Shown here piece after piece: positions 26,895 to 37,619 of a stretch of 64,000 nt of DNA. This DNA comes from an uncultured Draconibacterium sp. (GTDB taxonomy: Bacteria; Bacteroidota; Bacteroidia; Bacteroidales; Prolixibacteraceae): contig NZ_OY775906.1 of assembly GCF_963675065.1 (NCBI RefSeq), positions 1,342,001 to 1,406,000 of the forward strand, read 5' to 3'. The notes below the pieces were generated by a model. It had not been told where the DNA came from. It made no database searches and saw only the letters and a program-made list of their open reading frames with translations. A program made the position numbers and the translations under genes. Every line of letters starts with the position of its first letter. The first letter of the stretch is position 1.

Positions 26895-29800
26895 ATAAAT
26901 TTATTCGCAATAATGATTTTCATGTGTTCACCCAGAAGTATGAGCTCAGCTACTTTTTTAGCGTACACATCAATAAATTTTTTCATGGTATCGCTGAAAA
27001 TAATTCGCATTCCCTGCAACTTTTTCAACATCCCAAGTATCTGGTTTAAAATACTGTCAATGAGATCAGCAAATTTTTTGATCACTTCGTTGTCCTGGCA
27101 CCCAAGAATGTTGTAAAAGAGTCGCAATTGTAACTCGAGCAAAGTCAACGCCATTTTCTGCAATTCCGGATTATTTGCCAGCTCCACTACCATTCCTGAG
27201 GTATCATTCAATAGTTTCGGGAACATAACCTCCAGCTCGCCGTTTGCTTCGCCTTTTAAAAACTCGTCGATACGATCGAGAACACCCTTGTTGAAATCGC
27301 TGGAACCGCCATAAATACTGCGAGTTTGTTTAAGTATATTTGCCAGAATCCCATCCGGATCGGGTTTAATGGTTGCCAGGATTCTCGCATCGCCCAGTAT
27401 TGCAGCTTTTGTTTCTTCAACACAGGTATTTACCGGCGTTTCCTCTATATATTTGGTTGTTATTGATGTACTCATACGATCTGCCGGGCAAACATCTGCG
27501 CCTCTTGCAATCAGCGTAATCTTCCATTCCGAAGGATCATCCGGTTTAATATTGATCGTTAATGAATCGAGATTTGTTGTCGTCTGTGGTGAACCATTTA
27601 TGTTCCATTCAAACGTTGAAGCGTTTTTAGATTCGTTGCTAATAACCAGCAGATTTTGATTTTCAAGCTGTTTAGGCGTACAAGCTGCTACCGGTGCTGC
27701 ATGAACAGTAACCGATAATCCAGAATCTTCACCGTTTAACAAGAAGGTAATCGTTCCGGGTTTTGCTGCCGCCGGAACAAAACTAAATCCTCCGGCATTA
27801 TTCGTAATCACTCCATCACCCGATATTTCTACTTTAGCTCCTTCCGGTGTCACCTTAAACGGATATTCCGTTTTATCGCTGGCGCAGAATGCATCAGGAT
27901 CCAGACTGATTTCGGGTTTAATTTCAGCAAAAACAATATCGTGTTCAACAGTTGTCTTGCATATGCCGTTGGCTGCTGTAGCCGTTAATCGCACCGTAAC
28001 TTTGTTCTCATCGTTAACAGGTAATTTATAGGTGTGTGAAGGATTTTGAGCGGTAGAAGTTGCTCCATCTCCAAATTCCCAGAAAAAGCCCGTGCCTTTC
28101 AGATCGCCGGCAGGAACAAAACGATGAGTTGCCTCGGTAGTTGGTTCGGCAGGTACATCAAAATCAACCTGAATTCCCCGGTAAACCGTTAGGACGGCAT
28201 CTGTTACCTGGTTGTCAACCGTAAAGTGAATGAGCTGACCGAACATCTCCTCAGGAAAATTATCGGCTACAATAGAAATTTTGCCGTTTTCAATACTCAC
28301 TCCTGAAACCTCAGGGTTCATTCCAATTTCTCCATCGCTTGGTGAAACTTCATAAAGTATCGGATCGGTATCCGTTAACAGGCAATATGTATTGCGGGAA
28401 AGCCGTAATGTTGCCGGCGGTTTTGAAATGATGTAATTGATCGGTGCACAATCAGAGCAACACATGTAAGGCAACGCAAAATCAGCTACCACTGTGTTAT
28501 CAGCAATTTGTTCAGTTGGAATCAACCGGTCGAGCACATTAATTTCTCTTAAACGTGAAGTATAGTCTTCATATTTTATCAGTTCTGTGGCACTTTTCAA
28601 CACGGTTGACCGCTCTGTTAATGACAAACTCTCCAGGTTCATGATCTTATCCGAGATCATTGCTTTCGATGCCATAAGCTCCTCAGTCGCAATCGATGGT
28701 CTGGAAAGTTTCGTGTCAGAAAGGACATTACGTACATCACGTGTTGTTTTACTGTTTTTGTACACCAGAACAAGCGTTCCGCCCGGCTCAACACCGGCTT
28801 TATGTTCCAGCCCCGGATGCTGTTCAATAAATTTCGAAAGCTGTAAACGCAGCAGTATCTGTTCCTTTCGTGCATTTACTTCATCCAGCAATACTTCGAG
28901 TTTTTTACCTGAACAACATACCGTAGATAACTGGTTAATCAACAAGCCTGTGAACGACTGTAAGCCAACCGAAAGTTTCGTACTTCGATATTTCGCCTTT
29001 AATTTTTTCACCAGGCTGCACAACTGCGTTAACGACAGTTTATAATCGTTTACCCGGCTTACATCGACCAGGTTAACCGCAACCGGCATTCGTTGAGTGA
29101 GCACATAGGTGTGTGCCATCAATTCCACCGATTTATCCACAACAAATTCTTTTAATTCGGGTTCGGCATTCCATTCTTCGGTGTCAACCTTCACCTCCAG
29201 TTTTTTGCTGGCATTGGCAATAATATCGTTTACCGATCCCCCTTTGGTCTCCTCTATCGCCTTAATCATCTCCACGCCAATGGTATCTTCAACGGTGGTA
29301 ATATTATCTTCCACAGCCTTGCCTTTTACCTCTTCCTCGTACAATGCTTTTGTTGCCGTTCCAACACTTGCTTTGTAGTAAACGGGTTGGTACGCCACTG
29401 CAGCAGTATAATTTACATCGAAATTGGTATTGATAGCAGTTGCCCTTTTCAGATCGAGTTCATTTTCGCGAATATTGGCACCTGGTATTTTGGTACTAAA
29501 AGCAGAAAAGAAACTTGCCACTTCGGCAAGAATACAATCCTGCTCTTTTGTCCAGGCTTTTAGCATCACTTTCAAATCCTCGAATTCGCATTCGTAATCG
29601 TCAATATCCAGGTCATCCGATTTAAGTTTTACAGAAAGTGCTTTTACATCGAATGAAAGACCGTACTTTTTTTTCTGATCATCGAGCTCCTCCAATACAT
29701 CGCGGTAATCTTTTCCCTGGTGGCCTTCAATACGGTAAAAATCAAAGGTATCCATGTTATAGTTCAGCGGATCCTGAACCTGCGGCGCCGATGCCAGATT

Positions 29801-31156
29801 TTCAGTCCGGTATCCAAGGTTGTAGTTGTGTTTAAATAATTTTGTTTTCGAATAATCCCAGGCCTTTAAAAAGTTGGCATCAAGCCTGTAATAAAACGGA
29901 ATGCTGCGTTTACTTAGTTCAGGCAATTTATTCGAAGGAGTAATCCTGATCTCACCCGATTTGATATTATAATTATTAATCAATTCAAATAATCTCAGCA
30001 AAAGGCTTTTAGCTTTTTCAATCTCTTTGCAGTCGCAGCCGGAAGCAGGCGAAGGGTAAAAAACGTGACGAAGATCTTTGGGTTCGTTATTGATTTCCGA
30101 CAACAATCCCAGCATCAGGTGTTTTGGGAACGCAGTAATATCGGGCAAACAAATTTGTTTGAGCTGAAGCAGCAAATCTTTTAATTCGTTGTACGTATCT
30201 ACCAGATCTTTTAGCAGATCGTAACGGTATTGAATATCGGAAGGCACTCCATATGGACTAAAAGAATAATAACTGTTTAGTTTTGAAAGCGCGGAACTCA
30301 GCGACGTTTTGGAAATACTGACCTGTAACAATTTACCAAAGTTTTTTACGATCAAACTGATGCCTTGTCCGAGTTGTGTAACCGTATTGGTTTTACTGAA
30401 GGTGCTGCCTTTAATCGCATCGTAGTACGCGCGTTTCAATTCTTCGTATTTCGAGGTATTAATTTGATTTAGCACCACACGTTTTACCGCCGGTTCAGGC
30501 AGATTGAAATACTGCTCAAAGCGGTCGTGATTGGTATAAATTACATCGTTGGAAGCAATAAATTCGGCATCGACCTTCGAAACCAGTAATACCCGAAGAC
30601 GATTAATCTGGGCAACCCCCTGGTTATCGCAATCAATGGCCGTACACAGGTCGCCATAATCGGCAAATGATTCCAGGTAAAGCAAAACAACCATATTATT
30701 CAAATCCAGCAGTTCGCTTAACGGACTAACATCTTCAACATCTGTATCTTCAGGATGAAGTTCATACAGATCGATCACTTCAAAGGCCATTTCATCACCT
30801 CCTGTTAGTTTTCGGAAGCGTGAATAGGAAGCGGCATCATCCTTAAATTTTTTGTACATGGAAAACGTCAGCGAGCCGGTCGCTAATTTCTTTAAAGGCG
30901 ACTTTTTTACGGCTTTCTGCAATTGAATTAAATCGCCATCGGTAGTTACACCAACACCTTGCGAAATAGTAATTTTCGTTCCGCTTTTGCTGACCTTGAA
31001 TCCGCAAACAAGTCCAACTCCGTTCAGGAAAACACGCGTCAAACGGTCCTGGTCGTCGAAGTATGTAATAAACTCATTCAACTGGTTTTCAGTCAATACC
31101 TGGTTTTCGACAAAAGTATGATACTTGGTTGTGATTTCTGTTAATTTCGATGCCAT
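26891..31156 (-). CDS. large PKD-domain eCIS-associated protein (candidate fibre/outer component)
   Basis: A 1,421-aa protein with no signal peptide. The N-terminus (ENQVLTENQLNEFITYFDDQ, FLNGVGLVCGFKV) looks like a short beta-rich module seen in Bacteroidota eCIS loci. The middle is mostly helical, with a CDCKE pair near residue 373 and a Cys-rich YMCCSDCAP motif near 900, followed by beta-sandwich repeats including a PKD domain (FFWEFGDGATS near 1026). The C-terminal 200 residues are again helical. Its position between the baseplate and tape measure genes is that of the fibre gene afp13, but no fibre homology is visible. Role unknown; fibre or shell component is inference. The ATG at 31156 is chosen over the adjacent GTG. 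Confidence 0.75.
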   Translation of the reverse strand: MASKLTEITTKYHTFVENQVLTENQLNEFITYFDDQDRLTRVFLNGVGLVCGFKVSKSGTKITISQGVGVTTDGDLIQLQKAVKKSPLKKLATGSLTFSMYKKFKDDAASYSRFRKLTGGDEMAFEVIDLYELHPEDTDVEDVSPLSELLDLNNMVVLLYLESFADYGDLCTAIDCDNQGVAQINRLRVLLVSKVDAEFIASNDVIYTNHDRFEQYFNLPEPAVKRVVLNQINTSKYEELKRAYYDAIKGSTFSKTNTVTQLGQGISLIVKNFGKLLQVSISKTSLSSALSKLNSYYSFSPYGVPSDIQYRYDLLKDLVDTYNELKDLLLQLKQICLPDITAFPKHLMLGLLSEINNEPKDLRHVFYPSPASGCDCKEIEKAKSLLLRLFELINNYNIKSGEIRITPSNKLPELSKRSIPFYYRLDANFLKAWDYSKTKLFKHNYNLGYRTENLASAPQVQDPLNYNMDTFDFYRIEGHQGKDYRDVLEELDDQKKKYGLSFDVKALSVKLKSDDLDIDDYECEFEDLKVMLKAWTKEQDCILAEVASFFSAFSTKIPGANIRENELDLKRATAINTNFDVNYTAAVAYQPVYYKASVGTATKALYEEEVKGKAVEDNITTVEDTIGVEMIKAIEETKGGSVNDIIANASKKLEVKVDTEEWNAEPELKEFVVDKSVELMAHTYVLTQRMPVAVNLVDVSRVNDYKLSLTQLCSLVKKLKAKYRSTKLSVGLQSFTGLLINQLSTVCCSGKKLEVLLDEVNARKEQILLRLQLSKFIEQHPGLEHKAGVEPGGTLVLVYKNSKTTRDVRNVLSDTKLSRPSIATEELMASKAMISDKIMNLESLSLTERSTVLKSATELIKYEDYTSRLREINVLDRLIPTEQIADNTVVADFALPYMCCSDCAPINYIISKPPATLRLSRNTYCLLTDTDPILYEVSPSDGEIGMNPEVSGVSIENGKISIVADNFPEEMFGQLIHFTVDNQVTDAVLTVYRGIQVDFDVPAEPTTEATHRFVPAGDLKGTGFFWEFGDGATSTAQNPSHTYKLPVNDENKVTVRLTATAANGICKTTVEHDIVFAEIKPEISLDPDAFCASDKTEYPFKVTPEGAKVEISGDGVITNNAGGFSFVPAAAKPGTITFLLNGEDSGLSVTVHAAPVAACTPKQLENQNLLVISNESKNASTFEWNINGSPQTTTNLDSLTINIKPDDPSEWKITLIARGADVCPADRMSTSITTKYIEETPVNTCVEETKAAILGDARILATIKPDPDGILANILKQTRSIYGGSSDFNKGVLDRIDEFLKGEANGELEVMFPKLLNDTSGMVVELANNPELQKMALTLLELQLRLFYNILGCQDNEVIKKFADLIDSILNQILGMLKKLQGMRIIFSDTMKKFIDVYAKKVAELILLGEHMKIIIANKFI

Positions 31157-31167
31157 CACTTCTGTAA

Positions 31168-33924
31168 TTAAAGGTTTCCAATATTTGTTCGGCCCAGAAT
31201 AATCCGGCCTTCCAACGAATCTTCTTCATCATCGCAATCGATCAACCGGCCTGCCGGGTAAATCGAATTCAGCTGTTCGAGCGATTCTATTAGCTTTTTC
31301 AGTTTTGTTTTCACTTGTTTCTGTCCTGATTTTGTTTTCGAAAGCAGAAAATCTTTGTATGCTTTTTCAAACTGAACCATGTCGTTCTTATCGTCATCCA
31401 CCCAACCTTTTGGTTCGCCAATCCAGCAAACACGCGCCAGAACATGCGCGGGCAACTCCCGGCGTATAAGGTCTTCCATAAAGTTTCTGAAATCCATATT
31501 TCCAAAGCGATACGTCCAGCCGGGTAGTATCACTGTTACGCGGTACGAATACGGATCGATGGGTTCGCAGCTTTCGCAGTTCTCGGTACACACCGACATA
31601 AACTGGTCTTTTAATCCCTCTTCAGCAGTTACATCCGGGCGCAGCAGAATGTGCTCAACAATGTACATCCCCTCTTCTTTAAAATCGTTGCGCAAGAAAT
31701 GGATCAAATCCAGAATCGCCTGTTTCAGTTCTTCCTGTGTATCGTAATAAAGAAATTGCCGGGCAATAATACGGTCGGTGCTACCTGGATCGGCATTCAG
31801 GTTTATTACATCAAACGAATATTTCCCACTCTCTGTTTTTTGTATTTCAAAATTGCCAACTTCAGCCTCGTCATTAATCGTTTTCTCAAAGCCTTTATTA
31901 ATGATCTCAGGATCGGTTTCCACCACTTTCACTATTGACAGGTACATTTCTTCGCGGGCGGCTCGCGGCGTTTTGTAGTTTATGGTTGCCGAAAGTACGG
32001 CCTCGCCTTCATCATTTCGTATCCGCCAACGATAAACTGTTTTTTCATCGGCATCTTTCAGCTCGTAAATCTCTGCAAAAGAAGCCGACAGATTGCGCCG
32101 GCTAAAATCCTGAACACCGCACAGCCGGGCTATTCGTTTTTGAGCACCTGCCACATTTATTGTATTCCAGAGTTGAGCAGGTTTCTGATCGAAATAATTG
32201 AATGCACTGCCGCGCCAGTTACTGATGCCTTTATTTTTAACTTCTTTTACGCCGTTTTGCACCTTTACGATCTCGCCATATTCCGAAAGAAATTTTTGTT
32301 TGGCGTCAATCACCGCTTGTCCGGCATAATTCCCGTATAGTTGTTTCATTAAAAATGAATACTGACTAAAGTTTTCGGCAAAGCGCGCCAGTAAATGATC
32401 GAGGAGTTGATTTTTACGGACAATATTATCATCAAGGTCCGCCAGCAGTTGTTTGGTCAGTATTTCATCATTTGTTTTTGGGTAGCCCTCCACCAAATCG
32501 GCAAAACCGTTAATGTCTTTTACCGCTTGTGTAAAATACGTGCTGCTCAAACTGTTGTCTACCGAAAGCACTTCTTTTACCTTATCCAAATGTGCGAAGT
32601 AGGTGGCAAATATCTGATCGAAAAACAAAAGGTAAGCTTTTAACTGCTTCGCCTGCGCTTTGCGTGTTACCGATGCTCTTGAATTCAGTCCCACCTGACC
32701 GATTCCATAAGTTTCCGGAAAATCGTTTTGAATGGTTGTGGTTTCACCGGTTTCCAAATACTCGCCTTCAGGCACCGGAATATCTTTATCCAAAGCAGAA
32801 AGTTCTTGTCGGTCGGCTTCATCGGCATCCATTTCGGCAATGTATTCCTTTACTTTTTTGCTGTTCACGTTTACAGGCAATACGCCTTTATAGTAACTGA
32901 AAGCACTCAGGTGGCAGCGAACAGGTTTCTTCCCCTCATCCACACAAACCAGCCAAACATCCTTTTCTTCCTCCGGGTAATCGCAATCGTTTATCGAGAT
33001 GTCTTTGATGAGTTTTACCCCATCAATTTTCATGATCAGCTGAACAAGGTCGGACAGACGAATTTCTTTTCGCAGGCGGGCATTCTCCAACTCTTCCGGA
33101 TCGATAAAACCATGCTCAAGAACCGGTCCTTCAAAAATCTGGTCGCTTGAATACCCTTTATCGAATAGTTGTTGTAACGAATAAAACCAGAGCTTTGGTG
33201 AAAAATAAGCATCGATGGCGCGCAAAACCTGTGCATGAACTTTTTCCTCATCCACTTCCGGATCGAGTTCTATGCTGGCACACACCTGTATGGGTTGCGT
33301 TTCCACCTTTTCTACTTTCACCAAATCTTCGCAAAGGTTACGATTGGCATGGTAAGTTTCTATGATGCATTTATTTATCGCTTCAATTTTATCGTCCTTA
33401 TCTTCCGCCTTTTGAAGCACACGTTCGTCGTAATCCACCACTATTTTGTACAGTCCGTTAATTATGAACTGTTTCTTTTCCTGTTTATCCAGTTGCTCAA
33501 AATCTTTCGGATCGTAGCTCAGCAAGTCATTCTTACAATCTACATGAACTGTTTTTTCATATTTCTTCAGCCAGCAGTTTTTTACGCCGTCAATATCGAT
33601 GAATAACATTCGGTAATCGGCTTCAGTAACCGGTTTTGAAGGTAAAATCTGCAGGGCATCAAAAAACTGATCGTTAAGCGAGCCCGGGCCTGAAGGAGTT
33701 AAAATATTTTCGAGGGGCATGGATATGCGTGCCCCGAGATCGGTAATGGCATAACTCAGCATTTCCAGAATGGTAATACCGGGATCGTGCTCATTGTAAT
33801 CGGTCCAGATATTTCCGGCGAGCTTTTCGATGTATTCCTGTCCTTTTTGGCGCAGAAAAGCATAATCCAGATCGTCGCCCGTAGCAACATTCTTCGGAAT
33901 AATATGTTCGTTTAACTCTGACAT
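31168..33924 (-). CDS. eCIS baseplate protein (Afp12-like, gpJ-related)
   Basis: A 918-aa protein with a gpJ/gp6-like N-terminus (GNIWTDYNEHDPGITILEMLSYAITDLGARI region, residues about 38-70), followed by long mixed domains and a C-terminal segment containing CTENCESCEP and PGWTYRFGNMDFRNFMEDL. This matches the larger wedge protein (Afp12/Pvc12) that links wedges in the baseplate. The start overlaps the end of the Afp11-like gene by 13 bp. It acts outside the cell as part of the particle, assembled in the cytoplasm. Confidence 0.82.
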   Translation of the reverse strand: MSELNEHIIPKNVATGDDLDYAFLRQKGQEYIEKLAGNIWTDYNEHDPGITILEMLSYAITDLGARISMPLENILTPSGPGSLNDQFFDALQILPSKPVTEADYRMLFIDIDGVKNCWLKKYEKTVHVDCKNDLLSYDPKDFEQLDKQEKKQFIINGLYKIVVDYDERVLQKAEDKDDKIEAINKCIIETYHANRNLCEDLVKVEKVETQPIQVCASIELDPEVDEEKVHAQVLRAIDAYFSPKLWFYSLQQLFDKGYSSDQIFEGPVLEHGFIDPEELENARLRKEIRLSDLVQLIMKIDGVKLIKDISINDCDYPEEEKDVWLVCVDEGKKPVRCHLSAFSYYKGVLPVNVNSKKVKEYIAEMDADEADRQELSALDKDIPVPEGEYLETGETTTIQNDFPETYGIGQVGLNSRASVTRKAQAKQLKAYLLFFDQIFATYFAHLDKVKEVLSVDNSLSSTYFTQAVKDINGFADLVEGYPKTNDEILTKQLLADLDDNIVRKNQLLDHLLARFAENFSQYSFLMKQLYGNYAGQAVIDAKQKFLSEYGEIVKVQNGVKEVKNKGISNWRGSAFNYFDQKPAQLWNTINVAGAQKRIARLCGVQDFSRRNLSASFAEIYELKDADEKTVYRWRIRNDEGEAVLSATINYKTPRAAREEMYLSIVKVVETDPEIINKGFEKTINDEAEVGNFEIQKTESGKYSFDVINLNADPGSTDRIIARQFLYYDTQEELKQAILDLIHFLRNDFKEEGMYIVEHILLRPDVTAEEGLKDQFMSVCTENCESCEPIDPYSYRVTVILPGWTYRFGNMDFRNFMEDLIRRELPAHVLARVCWIGEPKGWVDDDKNDMVQFEKAYKDFLLSKTKSGQKQVKTKLKKLIESLEQLNSIYPAGRLIDCDDEEDSLEGRIILGRTNIGNL

Positions 33925-36900
33925 GATTCTGCGGGTTCAATGTTTTTGTTTGAACAATAGTTTTCAGCGTCGCCAATATCGTGTCGTTTTGATGACACCA
34001 AAATGGCTTCCGGACTGTTTGGACGCGCGAGTTTCACTTCTGTTTCCTTGCCTGTTGCAGCATTGGTTTGAAACAATTTTAAATCGCTGACAAAGTCCAC
34101 GTATTTCAGTTTCTCGACATAATCAATAACAATACTTTTGTGCAAGGAGAGGCCAAATTGAATAAGTGCTTTGTTGTCGAAAGCCCAGGGTGAAAGCAGT
34201 CGAGTCAAATCCTCTTTCAGCACCGTCTTATAATAAACCTCGTCAAATCCCTCATGAAATTGTACTTTCAAATCAACTCGTACTTCCTCGTATTCCGGAT
34301 TGATCACTTTTGTAGCGATCAATGGTGAGTTAAGTTTTTTGATCAGATTTTCAATACGATTTAGTGTTGCCTTGCTAACTCTTGGCTTGTATATATCAAA
34401 AACATTTCTGTTCACAATATCTGGAATGACCACTAATACCACATTCCCGGGTGCCAGGTAGCTTGTTTTTCTTTTACCTTTCTCTACTTTCGTTGAGGTG
34501 TGATTCAGGCACTTCACTTTGTGTATTTCAGGAAATTCCTGCAGCACCAAATGCTCGTAATCCCAAAGGGTAATGGCGCGGTTTTTATGCCGTAAGCGTT
34601 CACTTACCCGACGATAAAAAGCTGAATCACTTTCCGTTGGCTGGCCTCCAAATGAATTGTAAGGTTGCGAAAGCGACTTAATTTTTGGCGGCCTCACTAC
34701 CATTTTCGAAATGGTATCGGAAGTCAAACCAACAGACAAATGATCCAGCGTGTTATCGTTGTTTTCAAATTTGGCTTCAACAGCCTGTGCATGAATGCCT
34801 ATAACTTTTGAAACCGCATTGTATTTTTTGTGAATCCTCGCTCTCAGCCACATCATTCCGCCAGGAAGCAAAGTGTTGTCGCTGGTGGCTTCTTTTGGAA
34901 TTTTGAACTTAAAAATGCCCGATTTTAAGAGATTATCGGTGTCATTGGCAATGATTGATGAACGCTCGAGCCGTTTCCATTCGTTGTTGCACAACATCCA
35001 CCACTCCACTTTTTGTTTGCCCACAAACGATTCTGCTTCCGGATTTTCGCTGCCTTCCAGCACCTGGATCAGAAGGGATACATTTTGCTGCGCCTTAGCA
35101 TTTTCAAGCCCAATGAACAATTCGCCACCATTACAATAAGTTGGCACTGCATGTTGAATTTTTGCGTCGGCGTCGGATAAAATTTTATTGGACAATTTTT
35201 GCTCAATATCTTCCAAAGCCTGTCCAAATGGATGTTCGTGATAGAGCTTAAAATCTTTAAACTTGTATGCGCCCAGTTCCGGTTTAAGTTGCGCTGAAGC
35301 AAAGTAGTCCAGCGTTAGTTTTTCTACAAACGGCGTGTAGGGTTCGTTGGGGATCAGTACATTTTTATCTTCATTGCTCATCGCGGCAGCGTACAAACGC
35401 GGGTACATTTCATGCAAAAACGTACGGTTTAGCGACAAACGTACCGGACCCGATTTTTCTGACGTCGGAACAGGATTTGAAACGCCAAAATCCAGAGTAT
35501 AGAAAATTTCATCCTCACGCGTATGTTTGGCAAAAAGTGCCAGATTTTTCAAACCTCCAACCGTCTCCCAATCTTCGTGTTTGCAGATTTCAACTTTTGC
35601 ATTAAAATCATTCAAATCATCAATAATGCGATCGTCAAATTTATACTTCTCAATTTCTATTTCAGGTTTAGCTCTACCCGGCAGTTCTCTCTTCCTCGCT
35701 TCTACTCTTGGCAGATCTCCCAAACTCAATTTGTATTCTTTGCTAAATATCAAATCGGAATAATCCAATACACTTAATTGTGTAAGAAATGGTTTTCGGT
35801 ATGCGGCGTACCAACTCAAAAAGTCATCCGGCGTATTTTTCCATTCAATATTAATGTTCAGTTTGTTCCATTTCTTTTTAAACAACTCGGCATAATCCAA
35901 ATAGAACTTCGATTTTTTTACGGGTTGTGTACCGAAGGGATAAAAGGGTTTCACTGAATTTATTGCACCAATATCGTTGTAAAGATTCAGGCTCTCAACT
36001 CCAACCGCCGCCACATCTATCGAGAGTTCATTAAGTTTTTTGTCCACCAAATCGCGATAGAGTTCATGCCCTGTTTTACTTCCTGTATTGATAAGCACAC
36101 GGCAAACCGGAAATTCTGTTTCGAAATTCCCGGCATGTATTTTTTTATCGTAAGCCACAACGGCCTTTTCGTCTTTTGGTATTTGGAAAAGTATGCGAAG
36201 AATACTTAAATCCGTGGCATCGGAACCGGATAAAAAGTTAGCTCCGATAGCATTATTCGTAAACGATTCAATGATTTCTGCAGATTCGAGCCAGCCTTTT
36301 TCACCGGTACATAAAATTTGTAGGTTAGCTTTTAAATCCTCCGATGAATATGATTTTGAAAGTACGGTATTAAAATCGAGAGTCAGTTGAACATAGCGCT
36401 CTCCTTCCTGTAATTCAAGAATTTCGCCCGAAACGGCAAAACCAATTTTGGCATCCGGCAATTCAGGATATTCGCGCAGGTCAGGCTCGTCAGTTTCCGG
36501 TGGAACTTCGTAATAGGCAAAAGGCCACCATTTTATGTTTTTATCCGGGAAATCAGCGCCTGCACCATCGAACGAATTCGCAACTTCGGCAGCCTTTATC
36601 TTTTGATATTCGTGATCGTTGTAAACACTTTTTAGCGCCGTTACTTTTGCCTGATTGGCTACCAGTTCATCAGCAGTTTTATAAATAAGTTTTTTTCCAC
36701 CTGCGTCTTTCCCTGCATCCAATGCCGTTGCTTCTGCAATAATTTCTGATTCGGCGTTTTTGGCCAATTCAAACAAAACATGAACGGTATCGGGTGTTGC
36801 CGCTTGTTTTTCAAGTTTTAATACCCTTTTGTAATAGAAATCGAGGTGCCGTTGTGTTAAATGGTTGAAGTGTTTTTTAGTGGTATCCAGCAGTTTTATA

Positions 36901-37196
36901 AAAGTAACGAACAAAGCCAGATGCGGTGTTATTTCCGAACCGGATTCCAACTCTTTCAGAAAATTTGTCAGTTCATCTTTTGCGATAAAAAAGTCCTGCC
37001 AGTTATCGGCCGGAACCTGGTCGTTTTTTGTATCGAAATAGTTAATATGACCCGCAAAATTCCAGGCAAATTTCATCCACTCTTCCAGCCCAAAATCGTT
37101 TAGTTTAACCCAGGCCGGATCAAGCGCATCAATAAACCGTGATTGTTGTTCGGTTCCCTCACGGGGAAGTAATATGTCCTTTCCGCAATTTACCAT
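33912..37196 (-). CDS. eCIS baseplate wedge protein (Afp11-like, gpJ family)
   Basis: A 1,094-aa protein. The N-terminal third is a helical wedge domain (EWMKFAWNFAGHINYF, TTKKHFNHLTQRHLDFYYKRVL), and the C-terminus is a clear baseplate J-like core: YNSFGGQPTESDSAFYRRVS, ITLWDYEHLVLQEFPEIHKVKC and the APGNVVLVVIPD strand. Longer than Afp11 of Serratia, with an extended middle part. It starts 11 bp after gp25 and overlaps the Afp12-like gene, so translation is probably coupled. Confidence 0.82.
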   Translation of the reverse strand: MVNCGKDILLPREGTEQQSRFIDALDPAWVKLNDFGLEEWMKFAWNFAGHINYFDTKNDQVPADNWQDFFIAKDELTNFLKELESGSEITPHLALFVTFIKLLDTTKKHFNHLTQRHLDFYYKRVLKLEKQAATPDTVHVLFELAKNAESEIIAEATALDAGKDAGGKKLIYKTADELVANQAKVTALKSVYNDHEYQKIKAAEVANSFDGAGADFPDKNIKWWPFAYYEVPPETDEPDLREYPELPDAKIGFAVSGEILELQEGERYVQLTLDFNTVLSKSYSSEDLKANLQILCTGEKGWLESAEIIESFTNNAIGANFLSGSDATDLSILRILFQIPKDEKAVVAYDKKIHAGNFETEFPVCRVLINTGSKTGHELYRDLVDKKLNELSIDVAAVGVESLNLYNDIGAINSVKPFYPFGTQPVKKSKFYLDYAELFKKKWNKLNINIEWKNTPDDFLSWYAAYRKPFLTQLSVLDYSDLIFSKEYKLSLGDLPRVEARKRELPGRAKPEIEIEKYKFDDRIIDDLNDFNAKVEICKHEDWETVGGLKNLALFAKHTREDEIFYTLDFGVSNPVPTSEKSGPVRLSLNRTFLHEMYPRLYAAAMSNEDKNVLIPNEPYTPFVEKLTLDYFASAQLKPELGAYKFKDFKLYHEHPFGQALEDIEQKLSNKILSDADAKIQHAVPTYCNGGELFIGLENAKAQQNVSLLIQVLEGSENPEAESFVGKQKVEWWMLCNNEWKRLERSSIIANDTDNLLKSGIFKFKIPKEATSDNTLLPGGMMWLRARIHKKYNAVSKVIGIHAQAVEAKFENNDNTLDHLSVGLTSDTISKMVVRPPKIKSLSQPYNSFGGQPTESDSAFYRRVSERLRHKNRAITLWDYEHLVLQEFPEIHKVKCLNHTSTKVEKGKRKTSYLAPGNVVLVVIPDIVNRNVFDIYKPRVSKATLNRIENLIKKLNSPLIATKVINPEYEEVRVDLKVQFHEGFDEVYYKTVLKEDLTRLLSPWAFDNKALIQFGLSLHKSIVIDYVEKLKYVDFVSDLKLFQTNAATGKETEVKLARPNSPEAILVSSKRHDIGDAENYCSNKNIEPAESCQS

Positions 37197-37207
37197 TTAA
37201 GTTTCTT

Positions 37208-37618
37208 TTATGTTTCGCTGCCTTCGGTTTTATAAAACGGGAATACCATATTTTTTCGCGAGTTGGTCGACCGGATGGTATAATCGATATTGATCAGCAG
37301 TTCGCCTTCCAGTTCATTCATCGGATCGATGGCAATTTTATTCACATCAATCCGCGGTTCATGATAAAGAATGGCTCTTTTTATCAAGTCGATCACATAG
37401 GTTTTCAGCGTAAGATTTAAAGGTTTAAAGAGCAATTCGTCGAGATTACACCCGTAATCGGGAACCATAATTCGTTCGCCCAGGCGTGTCGACAATAATA
37501 TCTCCAGACTACTTTTAATGTCCTCTTCATTCTCCAGAAGTTTTACACTTTTTGTCCCCTTTTTAAATTCCGGGGGGAAACTCCATCCGCGTCCTAAAAA
37601 TGAGTTGTATTCCTGCAT
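37208..37618 (-). CDS. gp25-like baseplate protein (Afp9-like)
   Basis: A 136-aa gp25/anti-adaptor-type lysozyme-like baseplate protein: LGRGWSFPPEF, EDIKSSLEILLSTRLGERIMVPDYGC and LFKPLNL are conserved family segments. gp25 ties the wedges to the sheath's first ring. The frame can start at a TTG four codons upstream, but the ATG at 37616-37618 has a perfect GGAGG ribosome-binding site just before it, overlapping the end of the PAAR gene. Confidence 0.9.
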   Translation of the reverse strand: MQEYNSFLGRGWSFPPEFKKGTKSVKLLENEEDIKSSLEILLSTRLGERIMVPDYGCNLDELLFKPLNLTLKTYVIDLIKRAILYHEPRIDVNKIAIDPMNELEGELLINIDYTIRSTNSRKNMVFPFYKTEGSET

Positions 37619-37619
37619 G

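Noticed and set aside
26871..36688. many plus-strand frames opposite the eCIS genes
   Set aside because: They are antisense shadows of strongly conserved genes with no homology of their own.
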